From positions 1,156,001 through 1,220,000 of the forward strand of contig NZ_JAAFZC010000001.1 of assembly GCF_010614805.1 (NCBI RefSeq): DNA of 64,000 nucleotides, read 5' to 3'. The notes beneath the pieces are model-generated. The model saw only the letters and a list, made by a program, of their open reading frames with translations, made no database searches and had not been told where the DNA came from. Numbering within the stretch: the stretch's first letter is position 1; each line of letters begins with the position of its first letter. The translations under genes and the position numbers were made by a program. Positions 36,617-45,468 of the stretch are shown here, piece by piece. This DNA is from Pseudooceanicola aestuarii. Its GTDB lineage: Bacteria > Pseudomonadota > Alphaproteobacteria > Rhodobacterales > Rhodobacteraceae.

Positions 36617-39283
36617 TTACTTCGTCAAGGCATTCCTCATCTGATCGGCCATCTCGACGCCATGGGCCACCTTCCGCACCATGAGGAATACATTCCCCGT
36701 AGTGCGGGCCCAGATCCGCCCGATCGCATCCTTCTCGCGCGCCTCGGGCGCACCGATCAGGTGCTCGCCTTTGTATTCCACGACGAAGATGCGGCCATCT
36801 CGGAGCTTCGCCACGAAGTCCGGGTAGAACCGACGACCGACCCGCGGCAGCGAGAACGAGTCCGGATGCCGCGCTACGTTCCGGACCCAGACATCGACCT
36901 CCTCAAGGCTGTCGAGGCTCCAGGCACACTGGAATTCCTCGCCGTTGAGGTCTCCATCGATGAGAGGGGCTCGATCGGCACCGAGCAGGTGCCGGTTGAA
37001 CCGGAATGCTCCGATCGTCTGCGTGGGCACGTTCTGGTAGATCGTGTCGTCGAACCGAACCACGTTGCTGTCGGACCAGGTCGGTTTCGCCTGATCGTCG
37101 AACAGCGCCATCTGGTGCGCTCGGGTCTTTTCCTCATTGCGGATCACCTGGATCTTCCACCGGATCCGCGCCGCGATCTGGTGCTGCCAGTCGATCAGGG
37201 TGCGGATGCTGACTTCCCTGTTCGTGACCAGGTCTGCCACGATGGCGGCCATCCACGGCAGCATCTCCGCCTGCGGAACATCGGGCACCCGGCATTCGCG
37301 CTCCAGCCATTGCACGAGAGAGGCTTCGAGGTCCGCGTCCGAAGGAGCATGCAGGCCGGACAGGATCGGCTGCTCTTCTGTCATGCGACTGTAGACCAGC
37401 TTCTCACCCTCGAGGTCGATCTCGATGACGTCCTGGGACTTGTGGAAGCTCAGCTCCTGTTCGGTCAGGCGGGCCGGATGTCGATCAAGGGACCAGTCGA
37501 CGCGCTCCATAATCGCATCGGTCTCGGCGAGAAAGGTCTCGCCCACCAATTCCACCAGAAGCTGGGGGATCTCGATGACATGCCCCTTCTGGGCGAGCGT
37601 GCGGCTGGCCTCGACAGTTGCCCGATGCTTTTCGAGCTGAGCATCGAAATGGGCATGATCTTCCTCCCGCGTGATCTCGCGGACGCCCTGGGCGATCTCG
37701 TCGGTCACCTCGCCCTTCACGCCGACGACCAAAGTGCCGTCATCGCGCTGGATGTAGTCGACACCCTCGTCCTGCCAGCCATTCAAGCGCTCACGAGCAT
37801 CCTGGCTGTCTGGCACGGTGAACTGAAGGACGGGCTTCGGGCGCACGGGATCAGGATCGAAGAGATCTCCCTGGTCATTCTGCTCCACCCCGCGCGGCTT
37901 CAGGGACTCCCGGACCTCCTCGTCTGTGAATCCCATGTCGATCAGCTTGTCGGTCAGCGCCTGCGCCGCCTCGCGGAACGAGGGCTCCGAGACATGGGCA
38001 TAGGCGCAGTTCAGGGCCGCGTTCTTCCGGCGCGCCGCGTAGGGCATGCGCAGGACCCGCCCCAGGAGCTGCTCGACGGCGCCCCGGCTCTGGAGCCTCT
38101 GGGTGGCGCACAGGACGTAGGCCGAGGGGCAATCCCAGCCCTCCTTCAGCGCGTCCACCGTGATCACGTGGCGGGTCTGCTCTGCAGGATCGCGCAGGTT
38201 CACCCCATCCAGCTCGCGCTGCTCCCCGGTCGCGATCTTGATCCGGTCCTCGGGGATCAGCTTCTCCTCGATGAGATACTTCTTGAGCTCCGCGACCGTC
38301 GGATGCCCGTTCCGCGCCTGCGCTTGGTAGAGCACCACTGGCCGGATGTGATTGCGGTCCCGCTTCGCCTTTTCCTCGAGCATGTTCCGCGTCGCCACGG
38401 CACCCGTCACAGCCTCGCGCCAGTCGTCATGCGGCCGGACCCGGATCGGGAGCTTGATCATCTCCTCGTCCTTCAGGGCGCTCGCCGTGACGGAATGCAG
38501 GATGTTGTTGCGGCCGCGCGGGGTCGCCGTGAACTCGACGATGGCGGCCGGCCGGATCCGGGCCTGGACCTCGCGCGTCAGGCCCGAGACGGCGTTGTGC
38601 GCCTCGTCGACGATCATCAGGGGCCGCTGATGGTAGAGCAGGTTGGCGAAGGAGAACTTCACCGCCCCCTCGGTCAGCATGTCGTTCTCGGCCGCCTCCT
38701 CGGGCGACACGACCTCCATCCCGTCGGTGGGCACACCGGAGAAATGCGGTTCCAGCTCCTCGTGGTGAGAATAGACCTTGCGGCCGGAAGTGTTCGCCAC
38801 CCGGAAGGCCTGGATCGTGGAGACGACGACGCACGCCGACCGCGCCAGATCCTGCGGGCGCAGCATCTCGAACTCGGTGATGTCGAAGACGCGGACATGC
38901 CCGCCGAAATTCTCGTCGAGCCTGCGACGATAGGGATGGGTCCGGTCCTTCAGCGCATCCACCGTCTGGGACTTGATCGCGTCCGAGGGCACGAACCAAA
39001 GCGTCAGGGGCCATGTGCGGCGCGGATAGCTTCGGGTGGCCAGGCGGATCGTCTCGGCCGCCAGCAGGGTCTTGCCGCCGCCGGTCGGCACGTAAGGCAC
39101 ATCAGGGAGCGCCTCGAGGGGCTTGTAGGTCCGTGGCTCTGGTATGCGACTCTCGAGGCGGGCAAGCTTCTCCTGCTCGTCCACGGCGTGCTGGAAGGCC
39201 TCAGCGGGGCCGGTGGCGAGGGCGCGGGCGAAGAAGGCGTCGAGGGTGTCCAGCGTGGCCTTCTGGTAGGTCTTGAGCTGCAT
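36617..39283 (-). CDS. type III restriction enzyme Res subunit
   Basis: ATP-dependent helicase and nuclease of a type III restriction system. The 888-residue protein has superfamily 2 motifs: Walker A YVPTGGGKTLLAAETI (Lys near residue 71), the DEAH box PLMIVDEAHNAVSG, motif III EFTATPRGRNN, and motif VI AVEQLLGRVLRMPYA. Near the C-terminus YPDFVAKLRDGRIFVVEYKG gives the PD-(D/E)XK nuclease site. It follows the mod gene by 3 bases. All catalytic residues appear intact, so the system should be active. Recognition sequence unknown. Confidence 0.94.
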   Translation of the reverse strand: MQLKTYQKATLDTLDAFFARALATGPAEAFQHAVDEQEKLARLESRIPEPRTYKPLEALPDVPYVPTGGGKTLLAAETIRLATRSYPRRTWPLTLWFVPSDAIKSQTVDALKDRTHPYRRRLDENFGGHVRVFDITEFEMLRPQDLARSACVVVSTIQAFRVANTSGRKVYSHHEELEPHFSGVPTDGMEVVSPEEAAENDMLTEGAVKFSFANLLYHQRPLMIVDEAHNAVSGLTREVQARIRPAAIVEFTATPRGRNNILHSVTASALKDEEMIKLPIRVRPHDDWREAVTGAVATRNMLEEKAKRDRNHIRPVVLYQAQARNGHPTVAELKKYLIEEKLIPEDRIKIATGEQRELDGVNLRDPAEQTRHVITVDALKEGWDCPSAYVLCATQRLQSRGAVEQLLGRVLRMPYAARRKNAALNCAYAHVSEPSFREAAQALTDKLIDMGFTDEEVRESLKPRGVEQNDQGDLFDPDPVRPKPVLQFTVPDSQDARERLNGWQDEGVDYIQRDDGTLVVGVKGEVTDEIAQGVREITREEDHAHFDAQLEKHRATVEASRTLAQKGHVIEIPQLLVELVGETFLAETDAIMERVDWSLDRHPARLTEQELSFHKSQDVIEIDLEGEKLVYSRMTEEQPILSGLHAPSDADLEASLVQWLERECRVPDVPQAEMLPWMAAIVADLVTNREVSIRTLIDWQHQIAARIRWKIQVIRNEEKTRAHQMALFDDQAKPTWSDSNVVRFDDTIYQNVPTQTIGAFRFNRHLLGADRAPLIDGDLNGEEFQCAWSLDSLEEVDVWVRNVARHPDSFSLPRVGRRFYPDFVAKLRDGRIFVVEYKGEHLIGAPEAREKDAIGRIWARTTGNVFLMVRKVAHGVEMADQMRNALTK

Positions 39284-39286
39284 GGG

Positions 39287-40855
39287 TTACGTCCTCGCCG
39301 AGATGTCGTAGGGGGTCTGGCGGAACAGGATGCCCTGATCCTTCAGCGTGGCCTCGGACAGGCGGCAGGCGGCGCCGTAGACGACCAGATCGCCCTCGAA
39401 ACCCGGCGCGGCCGTGGCGAGGTCATCCCGGATCAGTTTCAGCACCGCGCGGGTCAGGACATTGCCGCCCCCGGGGCTGCGATCCTTCAGGATGCCGTTG
39501 TAGAGCAGGGCGACGGCCCGCTCGCCATGCACGCCCAGAAGAGGGCCGGCCGGGGTGTCGGTCATGGGCTGCCGGGTCTCGGAGAACCACACATGGCGGG
39601 CGAGGTCGGCAAAGCGGATGGCCGGGTCGATCCGGCCGTCCTCGTCGAAGACCGCCGGGCCGAGGGTGCAGAAGCGGAAGCCGCCGCCGCCCTCCCAGCC
39701 GACATCCTTCGAGATGCCGCCCTGTTCGCCTTCGATGACCTTCTGCATACGCAGGGCGCAATGGGTGCGGGCATGCTCGCCCATCTCGACCGCGATCCAT
39801 CGGCGGCCCATCTTGTGGGCGACGGCTGCCGTCGTTCCGGAGCCCACGAAGCTGTCGAGGACGAGGTCGCCAGGGTTGGTGGCGATATGGAGAATCCGGG
39901 AGATCAGCTTCTCTGGTTTTATCGTGTCGATCGGCTGAACACTTGGTAGGAGTTCTCTTGCGTGAGCTTTCGCCTGCCGGGTGGTGTGTTCATTTGTCCA
40001 TATTGTCTCGTTAGGACGTTTGGGATCGTTGCTCGCGAATTCTCGGCTGTATGGAACCCAGACTATTTCGCCCAGTCTCTCTCGCTGCTTCCAGATAAGG
40101 CGGCCTTCCTTGCGCAGTTGTTCGATGCCTTTCTTGCCGAAGGCCCAGTTGGCTTCACGTCCGTCGTCATGTATCGGCCATGCATCCGTTCCATCTGGAG
40201 CTTCGATCGGGAAGAACATTGTCGGCCTGTCAGCCCGCAAAGAGTTCTTTCCATTCTTCTTAATCAATCGATCCCGGTGGGGACGCGGCTCTTCGTCGGT
40301 CATGCGATAAGATTCAAGGAGGCCTTCGTCGCTCTTCTGCCGAAAGCCCGCCTGTTCAGAATTCTTCTCGTAGACGAGAATGAACTCGTGATCCGGCGTA
40401 ATTGGGACTTTGTTATCGTTCGGACTGTCCACCTTCCTCCAGATGAAGGTGCACCGAAAATTCCTTCGGCCGAATATCTCGTCCATGACGACCTTGAGGT
40501 AGTGACCTTCGCGATCATCGATCGACATCCAGATTGACCCGTCCTCTCTCAGGAACTCGCGCAGCAGCATCAAGCGCGGCACGATCATGGCCAGCCATTT
40601 CGCATGCTCGAGGCTGTCGTCGTAATGCTCGAAGGCAGACCGGGTGTTGTAGGGCGGGTCGATGTAGATGCACTTCACCCGGCCCGCGTAGAAGGGCAGG
40701 AGCGCCTTCAGGGCCTCGAGGTTGTCGCCCTGCACCAGCAGCCCCTCGTCGCTCTCTCCGGCTCTCAGATCGGGCACCTCGTCGAGCAGCCGATACGGCA
40801 CCCGATCCGCCGCCCGCAGATCCTCATCCCTCGTCAGCCAATGTAGCAGCGGCAT
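39287..40855 (-). CDS. type III DNA methyltransferase Mod subunit (N6-adenine)
   Basis: Protects host DNA by methylating adenine and gives Res its target specificity. The 522-residue protein has the order DPPY (CIYIDPPYNTRSA near residue 66) before the AdoMet motif LDSFVGSGTTAAV, the beta arrangement typical of type III Mod enzymes. The region between them should contain the target recognition domain. It is shorter than the 600-650 residues common for Mod but shows no break. Transcribed ahead of res with a 3-base gap. Confidence 0.92.
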   Translation of the reverse strand: MPLLHWLTRDEDLRAADRVPYRLLDEVPDLRAGESDEGLLVQGDNLEALKALLPFYAGRVKCIYIDPPYNTRSAFEHYDDSLEHAKWLAMIVPRLMLLREFLREDGSIWMSIDDREGHYLKVVMDEIFGRRNFRCTFIWRKVDSPNDNKVPITPDHEFILVYEKNSEQAGFRQKSDEGLLESYRMTDEEPRPHRDRLIKKNGKNSLRADRPTMFFPIEAPDGTDAWPIHDDGREANWAFGKKGIEQLRKEGRLIWKQRERLGEIVWVPYSREFASNDPKRPNETIWTNEHTTRQAKAHARELLPSVQPIDTIKPEKLISRILHIATNPGDLVLDSFVGSGTTAAVAHKMGRRWIAVEMGEHARTHCALRMQKVIEGEQGGISKDVGWEGGGGFRFCTLGPAVFDEDGRIDPAIRFADLARHVWFSETRQPMTDTPAGPLLGVHGERAVALLYNGILKDRSPGGGNVLTRAVLKLIRDDLATAAPGFEGDLVVYGAACRLSEATLKDQGILFRQTPYDISART

Positions 40856-40951
40856 GCCCGTCCCTCGTTCTTGCCACCGGATCTTCGCGGCCCGGCTTGT
40901 CGACGACAGGATAGGGGATGACGGTTTCCGGGGAAAGCGATCAGGTGGCAG

Positions 40952-41116
40952 TCATTCCCAGCCGCGCCGGATATCGGTCCGGTTGCATTTTGGGCAATGG
41001 ATGCTGGACGTGGGCCGGCGCTCCTCGCGGGCATCGCGCTTTTCGTTCTCGGTCAACGCGTCGGCTGTAAATCGATGACCGCAGTTATTGCATCGGAATG
41101 GGATTGTCTCAGGCAA
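40952..41116 (-). CDS. small zinc-ribbon protein, 54 residues
   Basis: Found between mod and the TIR gene. The frame opens at TTG 41116, inside the last codons of the TIR gene (8-base overlap), with GGGAG upstream, and ends at TGA 40952. The peptide has two CXXC pairs: FRCNNCGHRF near residue 8 and HCPKCNRTDI near residue 40, separated by a charged helix (TENEKRDAREERRP), and ends RRGWE. This is a classic zinc ribbon able to bind nucleic acid or protein. The overlap implies that it is made together with the TIR protein. The non-ATG start is the main doubt. Confidence 0.6.
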   Translation of the reverse strand: MPETIPFRCNNCGHRFTADALTENEKRDAREERRPTSSIHCPKCNRTDIRRGWE

Positions 41117-42047
41117 GGCTCACTCCCGCTTGCTGCAGGGATTCCGTCCAGAGGCTCTCTGCCGCCTGGTGGGGCGTCATGCGATCTTCCTGGTTGCCCC
41201 GCATGAAGTTCATCGTGGCCGTCAGGAACATCTCGTAATCGTCGTTCTCGACGTTGAAGCCCCCATTGGATGTGTTGTCCGCAGAGTCTTCCGCGAAGAC
41301 ATAAGAGATGTCCCCGAACCCATGGCCGCCCGTCGAGCAACGGACGGTGATGTGCGCGGTCCCGCCCTGCATCCGGCTGCGATTCACCACCGTGCAGGAG
41401 AATTTCTTGTCGGACCTCGCCGTGAACCGACCGCGGAGTTCCTCAAGGGTGTCCAACTCGGCCGCCGCCTCCTGGAAATATCTCCGGATCTCATCGAATG
41501 CCTGGTCTCGAAAGTCACTCCGATCGATGTCATCGAAGTGCCGCTGGACCCGATACTTCCGTGGCTGCGCCTCCGGGCGGGTTGCGCCGCCTGGCGCCGA
41601 AACAAGCGCCTCATCCATTTCATCGAGGACGCGGGCAACTTCTTCGACGATGTTCAGGAAGGCGGTGTTCTCATTGGTCCAGTTGCTGATCGGCTTCCCG
41701 TCCTTCGGCAGCGCCTTGAGCTTCATGAATGGACTCGACTTCCAATAGCAGTCTTCCACGATGATCGGGATTACCCGTGCTGTTCCCTCGTCGTGACGCT
41801 CCATGGCTCGGGTCATCTCGGTGTCCATGCAGTAGTCCGAGTTCAGGAAGTCCGGGCTGATCAGAAGGAAGACGATGTCACAGGCTTCCAGCTCGGCCGA
41901 GATCTCTCCGTCGATCTCGCCGCCGGCGCGAATCTCGCGGTCATACCAAGTTTCGATACGGCCATCGCGTCGAAGGGGGGAAAGGTGGGCTTTCAGCCTT
42001 TCCAGAGTGGCTTCGTCGCGGTGGGAGTAGGAAACGAAGGTTTTCAT
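41109..42047 (-). CDS. TIR-domain protein with unrecognised C-terminal domain
   Basis: Residues 1-135 are a TIR domain: MKTFVSYSHRDEATLERLKA, then IETWYDREIRAGGEIDGEIS, LLISPDFLNSDYCMDTEM with Cys about 73 and the putative catalytic Glu about 77, and RVIPIIVEDCYWKSSPF. Such domains in bacterial defence split NAD or make cyclic ADP-ribose signals. Residues 165-312 form a second domain (DFRDQAFDEIRRYFQEAAAE; RCSTGGHGFGDISYVF) that I do not recognise and that may sense infection or oligomerise. It lies between mobilisation and restriction genes and overlaps a zinc-ribbon gene. It is not a Thoeris layout; no ThsA is nearby. Confidence 0.85.
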   Translation of the reverse strand: MKTFVSYSHRDEATLERLKAHLSPLRRDGRIETWYDREIRAGGEIDGEISAELEACDIVFLLISPDFLNSDYCMDTEMTRAMERHDEGTARVIPIIVEDCYWKSSPFMKLKALPKDGKPISNWTNENTAFLNIVEEVARVLDEMDEALVSAPGGATRPEAQPRKYRVQRHFDDIDRSDFRDQAFDEIRRYFQEAAAELDTLEELRGRFTARSDKKFSCTVVNRSRMQGGTAHITVRCSTGGHGFGDISYVFAEDSADNTSNGGFNVENDDYEMFLTATMNFMRGNQEDRMTPHQAAESLWTESLQQAGVSLA

Positions 42048-42123
42048 GAGGGCGCCTGTTCGTTATTTGTTCCAAACCTACGGGTCGCCATGGCAGCCGT
42101 CAACGGCGCCGCAGCGTTCGAGC

Positions 42124-42381
42124 TTACGTGTCCGGTAAGGAGAGGAATTCTCTGTCCTTCTTGTTCGTGATCATGGCATTGATCTTGTCCTTAATCTGCT
42201 GAGCTTTATCCGCAGGGACAGTCTCGAGAAATGCCAGGAACGCGCCCCCATAGATGATCTTCTTGCGTGTTTCGGCGCGGCGAGTCTCTTCCTTCGCCTT
42301 CTGCGAGAGGTCAGACAGTAGCGCCTTCTTCTGTTCGATCTCGCGGGTCAGCGTTTCGATCTTTTTCAGGTTTCTCGACAT
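42124..42381 (-). CDS. TraD-like mobilisation accessory protein
   Basis: An 85-residue protein: an N-terminal coiled coil (KKIETLTREIEQKKALLSDL), then ETRRAETRKKIIYGGAFLAF and a short helical tail. The TRKKIIXGAXLLA pattern is that of the small TraD (TraD/MobC-like) proteins encoded next to MobA/TraA relaxases in alphaproteobacteria. It is divergent from the relaxase gene, with the candidate oriT between them, the standard arrangement for this mobilisation type. Confidence 0.75.
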   Translation of the reverse strand: MSRNLKKIETLTREIEQKKALLSDLSQKAKEETRRAETRKKIIYGGAFLAFLETVPADKAQQIKDKINAMITNKKDREFLSLPDT

Positions 42382-42489
42382 CCCGTGGATCCTTTCATCG
42401 CGGTTCTCGAAGGGAATGTCGTGCCTGGTTCGGCGCTTCGCTCCAGGTTTTTCGCGACCAAGTCAGATTTCGTAGGATTTCCAACCTGA

Positions 42490-42533
42490 CGAGCCGAAGG
42501 CTCGGAAGGCGCAATTACGCAAACTCCGTTTGC
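42490..42533 (+). other. candidate oriT with two hairpins and a nick-site-like core
   Basis: In the 215-base divergent gap between traD-like and relaxase genes, GAGCC-GAA-GGCTC (stem extended to 42490-42504) is followed by the core GGCGCAATTA at 42508-42517 and then GCAAAC-TCC-GTTTGC (42519-42533). The core resembles, from memory, the GGCGCAATTATACG nick region of Ti-plasmid and RSF1010-type transfer origins, which are served by the same MobA/MobL relaxase family. Confidence 0.65.
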
Positions 42534-42596
42534 AGCGCGCCTGCCGCGGGCTTCTTGGCGTGGCGAGATCCTGGCCGGGGCCTGATCTCCCTCAGC

Positions 42597-43793
42597 ATGA
42601 AACACGCTGCATGCCATTTTTCCATCTCGCCACTGACGCGTGGGAAGACCGCTGGTGCCGTCGCCCGGGCCGCCTACATCGCGCGCTGCCGCCTGCACGA
42701 TGAGCGGACAGGGCAGACCTTTTCCTACGTGCGGCGCGGCGGGCTCTTGGCGGAAGGGGCTGTCAATTGGGTGACTGGTATCGAACGGCTCTGGAACGAA
42801 GCCGAGCGCGCTGAAACAAAGAGGAATGCGCGCATGGCGCGTGAGATCAAGGTGTCGATCCCGGCCGAGCTGCCGCTCGACGAGATGCGCCGGCTGGTTC
42901 ACGGTTATTGCTGCAATCTCAAGGACAGATACGGACTGGCCGCGCAATGGGCGATCCACGCCCCGCGCTTTCACGACAGGTCGGACGGCCGGGAAGTAGA
43001 GCGTCGGTATCGGGCCGGGACTATCGATCAGGAAGAATACCTCAGAATCCTCGCAGACCCTGAACGAACCAACCTCAACTTTCATGCTCACATCCTCAAG
43101 TCCGTCCGGGAGAAGGATTCGGACACCGGATTCTTCGGGGAGAAGATCCACAGCCTTGACCGCGGACCAGGGCGTTCTTCCGAGTTTCGGGACATGCGGG
43201 GCGAGTGGGAAATTCGGACTAATGCTGCTCTGCAACGCGTAGGTTCTGATGCGCGGGTCGATCTGCGATCCAATGAAGAAATGGCGGCCGCGGGCGATGC
43301 GCCGGTAGGCTTGGTCGCACAGCCGCACGTCGGGCCTCAGGCAAGCCACGGTGCCGCGCCTCACTACGCTGGTCGCGTGAAGGCGCGGAAAGAGACCCAA
43401 GAGCATAACGCCGAAATTTGGATGGCCTGGGAGCAGCGCCGCGCTCTTGAACGGGAGCGGGCGCGGCTCGAGGCATCCGAAAGGATCGCGGCCGAGAGGG
43501 AGGCCGCGCGCAAGGTTGAGGCCGCGGCCGAGAGGCGCAAGATCGCTGATGCGAAGACGGAACAGGAGGCACGAGACGCCGCGCGGGAGGCGGTGCACAG
43601 CACATCCCTGCGGTCAGGATACGAGGACGTCATCGCTATGGCTCAGAGAGGCGAGAAGATGGAAATGCCCGAAGGTCAGGATGTCGAGATCGATCCAGAA
43701 ACTTACGTGCGCGAGGTGTCGTACACTCCCTTCAAGAAAGCGATCAAGGTCCGACGCAAGGCGCCGGTCCGCGTCCGTACGAGGTCCGGCTGA
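42597..43793 (+). CDS. MobA/MobL-family relaxase
   Basis: Nicks the element at oriT and leads the strand into a recipient. The start is taken as ATG 42597 (MKHAACHFSISPLTRGKTAG), 398 residues. The relaxase signature includes AGAVARAAYIARCRL with the likely catalytic tyrosine near residue 27 and the metal-binding LNFHAHILKSVRE with histidines at about 163 and 165. Residues 255-340 are a long charged coiled coil (RRALERERARLEASERIA). No helicase or primase domain follows, so it is a compact mobilisation relaxase. An earlier start would run into the oriT region. Confidence 0.86.
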   Translation: MKHAACHFSISPLTRGKTAGAVARAAYIARCRLHDERTGQTFSYVRRGGLLAEGAVNWVTGIERLWNEAERAETKRNARMAREIKVSIPAELPLDEMRRLVHGYCCNLKDRYGLAAQWAIHAPRFHDRSDGREVERRYRAGTIDQEEYLRILADPERTNLNFHAHILKSVREKDSDTGFFGEKIHSLDRGPGRSSEFRDMRGEWEIRTNAALQRVGSDARVDLRSNEEMAAAGDAPVGLVAQPHVGPQASHGAAPHYAGRVKARKETQEHNAEIWMAWEQRRALERERARLEASERIAAEREAARKVEAAAERRKIADAKTEQEARDAAREAVHSTSLRSGYEDVIAMAQRGEKMEMPEGQDVEIDPETYVREVSYTPFKKAIKVRRKAPVRVRTRSG

Positions 43794-43826
43794 GGGCGCA
43801 GGAGCGCCACTCCGCGCACCACGAAT

Positions 43827-44546
43827 TTACCGAAAAAGGGCCTCATAAGTCCGCTGCCTCTGGGCAAGGACGATAGCCTCCTCCTCGGGCCAACTCCGGT
43901 ATGCGAAGGGAATGAAGGGGGTGTATCCCTTCGCGATATCTTCATCCCACTCAGACCGTGCGTCCGCGCGCTCCTCCTCCAGGTCCGTTATGAAGCCGCT
44001 CGGCATCTTCTGCGCGTGGCGAAAGAGGCGGGCATGTTTGCTTTCGCCGCGGCGCAGCTCATGCTCCGTTTCGACGATCCGCCGGATCGCCAGCAAGCAC
44101 ACGTCCTCGAAGTCGACGGCCTTATAGGGTGCATACTCCGGGATCCTGCGGAGAAGGGCCTCGATCTCCCCGTCGGACAGCTGGAATGCTCGATGGCGCC
44201 TCTCGGTCAGAAACCTTTCGGCAGCGTCCTCCGCAATCCAGCGAAAGCAGCCCGAACGAAGGTCGTTCGCGCCTTGCTCAGGAGTGGCGAAGATCCTGAT
44301 GGAGGAGACGAATTGCCTCGGGAACGGCGCCTTGCACTTCAGATTTTCACGCACGTTGACCTGTTTCAGATTGCCGTTTCCATGGAAGGTAAGAGAGCAC
44401 AGGACGGGCACTCGGAAGTCATGACGGCCGAGCAGTCGACGCGCTTCTGCGAGGGTCATCGCGTCGTAGTCGCGCTGAAACGATCGGGCGGCAACGATCA
44501 GCTTCTGGGCCAGGTTCTCAGGCATGTGAGGTGTGGGGGCGATCAT
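43827..44546 (-). CDS. unknown protein of the element, 239 residues
   Basis: I do not recognise this soluble protein. It has a mixed N-terminal part (LTFHGNGNLKQVNVRENLKC, SSIRIFATPEQGANDLRSG) and a helical, charged C-terminal half (EYAPYKAVDFEDVCLLAIRR; PSGFITDLEEERADARSEWD), with no membrane helix or metal motif apart from scattered cysteines. It lies downstream of the 278-residue gene in the same direction, with a hairpin between, and converges with the relaxase gene. Confidence 0.65.
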   Translation of the reverse strand: MIAPTPHMPENLAQKLIVAARSFQRDYDAMTLAEARRLLGRHDFRVPVLCSLTFHGNGNLKQVNVRENLKCKAPFPRQFVSSIRIFATPEQGANDLRSGCFRWIAEDAAERFLTERRHRAFQLSDGEIEALLRRIPEYAPYKAVDFEDVCLLAIRRIVETEHELRRGESKHARLFRHAQKMPSGFITDLEEERADARSEWDEDIAKGYTPFIPFAYRSWPEEEAIVLAQRQRTYEALFR

Positions 44547-44590
44547 TTTCTTCTCCAGATGTTGGTGTCTGGGAAGGATTTGGAGTCGAT

Positions 44591-44616
44591 CGCCGGCGCA
44601 CGGAAATGCGCCGGCG
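44591..44616 (-). promoter_or_regulatory. intercistronic hairpin
   Basis: CGCCGGCGCA and TGCGCCGGCG form a 10-bp perfect stem with a CGGAAA loop between the 278- and 239-residue genes. It may attenuate transcription or protect an mRNA end; there is no U-tract. Confidence 0.45.
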
Positions 44617-44631
44617 TCGATTTCTCACGTG

Positions 44632-45468
44632 CTACTGGATGATGGTCTGGTGCCACTTGTGCGCGAGGGCTTCGGCGTTCAGCACGGACTTGGTCCCACC
44701 GGTGGGGATCTCGATGACACTCCGCGTTCCCGGTTGAAACTTGTATAGCGTGCCGCGCTCCCACTTCGTCTTCGTGGTCTGGATCTTGACCGCGACCTCG
44801 GAGACGAAGTCGTCGATCATGTCCTGGCGCGGTGCGATCAGGTAGCCATGGTCGAGTATCTGGCTCGTCCGGATTGCTGCGTTCACCCACGATCGGCTGG
44901 ACTTGCACCACGGCACGCGCCACGGGTCCTGCACTGGTGGCTCCTGCGGGAGCAGTGAGCTTGGAGACGACTCAGGCTCGAGACGCATAGGAATACGTGG
45001 AAGCAGGAACCGGGGGCGATCCTTGCCGCCGTGAAGACACGTCAGCGAGAGAAAAATCAGGTCATGTAGGGTGCGGCATTGCCGGATCTGATCGGTGCGC
45101 ATGACCGCGAATGCCGTCGTCGGAGTCGAAAATGTCGCGGAGAATTTCTTGTCGAGTTCGAACCGGAACACCCGTCCCTGAACGGTCGGGTTCTTCAGGA
45201 TGTTCTGGTCGGCGAGCTCGAGGCACGCCGCGTGCACCCATCGGTTGTCCGTGGCCTTTTCCGGGCCAACGGCTGCGGCGAGGGTGCTCGTGCGCACGCT
45301 GTGTTCCTTGGAGAAGTGCGCAGGCACGAGTGCCATTTTGCCTCTGAGGGCAGTGTCGAGAACGTAGAGCAGGCCATGGACCAGGCGAAGGGCCAAAAAG
45401 CTGCGCTCGTGTTCGCACAGGAAATTCACGACGGGCGCGGGGACGACATAGGTATCATTTATGGGCAT
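44632..45468 (-). CDS. unknown protein of the element, 278 residues, possibly DNA-binding
   Basis: The start is placed at ATG 45468 (MPINDTYVVPAPVVNFLCEH) with GGAG upstream; an in-frame extension to 45690 is less protein-like. The N-terminal 150 residues have a helix-rich pattern (WVHAACLELADQNILKNPTV, then GRVFRFELDKKFSATF) that resembles a winged helix, as in plasmid replication initiators, but I find no defining motif. The C-terminal part has a Pro/Ser-rich spacer and ends TGGTKSVLNAEALAHKWHQT. Replication initiator or regulator is a guess. Confidence 0.6.
   Translation of the reverse strand: MPINDTYVVPAPVVNFLCEHERSFLALRLVHGLLYVLDTALRGKMALVPAHFSKEHSVRTSTLAAAVGPEKATDNRWVHAACLELADQNILKNPTVQGRVFRFELDKKFSATFSTPTTAFAVMRTDQIRQCRTLHDLIFLSLTCLHGGKDRPRFLLPRIPMRLEPESSPSSLLPQEPPVQDPWRVPWCKSSRSWVNAAIRTSQILDHGYLIAPRQDMIDDFVSEVAVKIQTTKTKWERGTLYKFQPGTRSVIEIPTGGTKSVLNAEALAHKWHQTIIQ

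Noticed and set aside
36512..39949. Open frame of over 1100 codons antisense to res and mod
   Set aside because: It runs through two well-defined enzyme genes on the other strand and shows no motif or start site.
41109..42047. Thoeris defence system
   Set aside because: A TIR protein is present, but no ThsA-like SIR2/SLOG effector lies near; the neighbour is a zinc ribbon.
42267..42596. N-terminal extension of the relaxase
   Set aside because: It would cover the traD-like gene and the oriT region; relaxase similarity begins at MKHAACHF.
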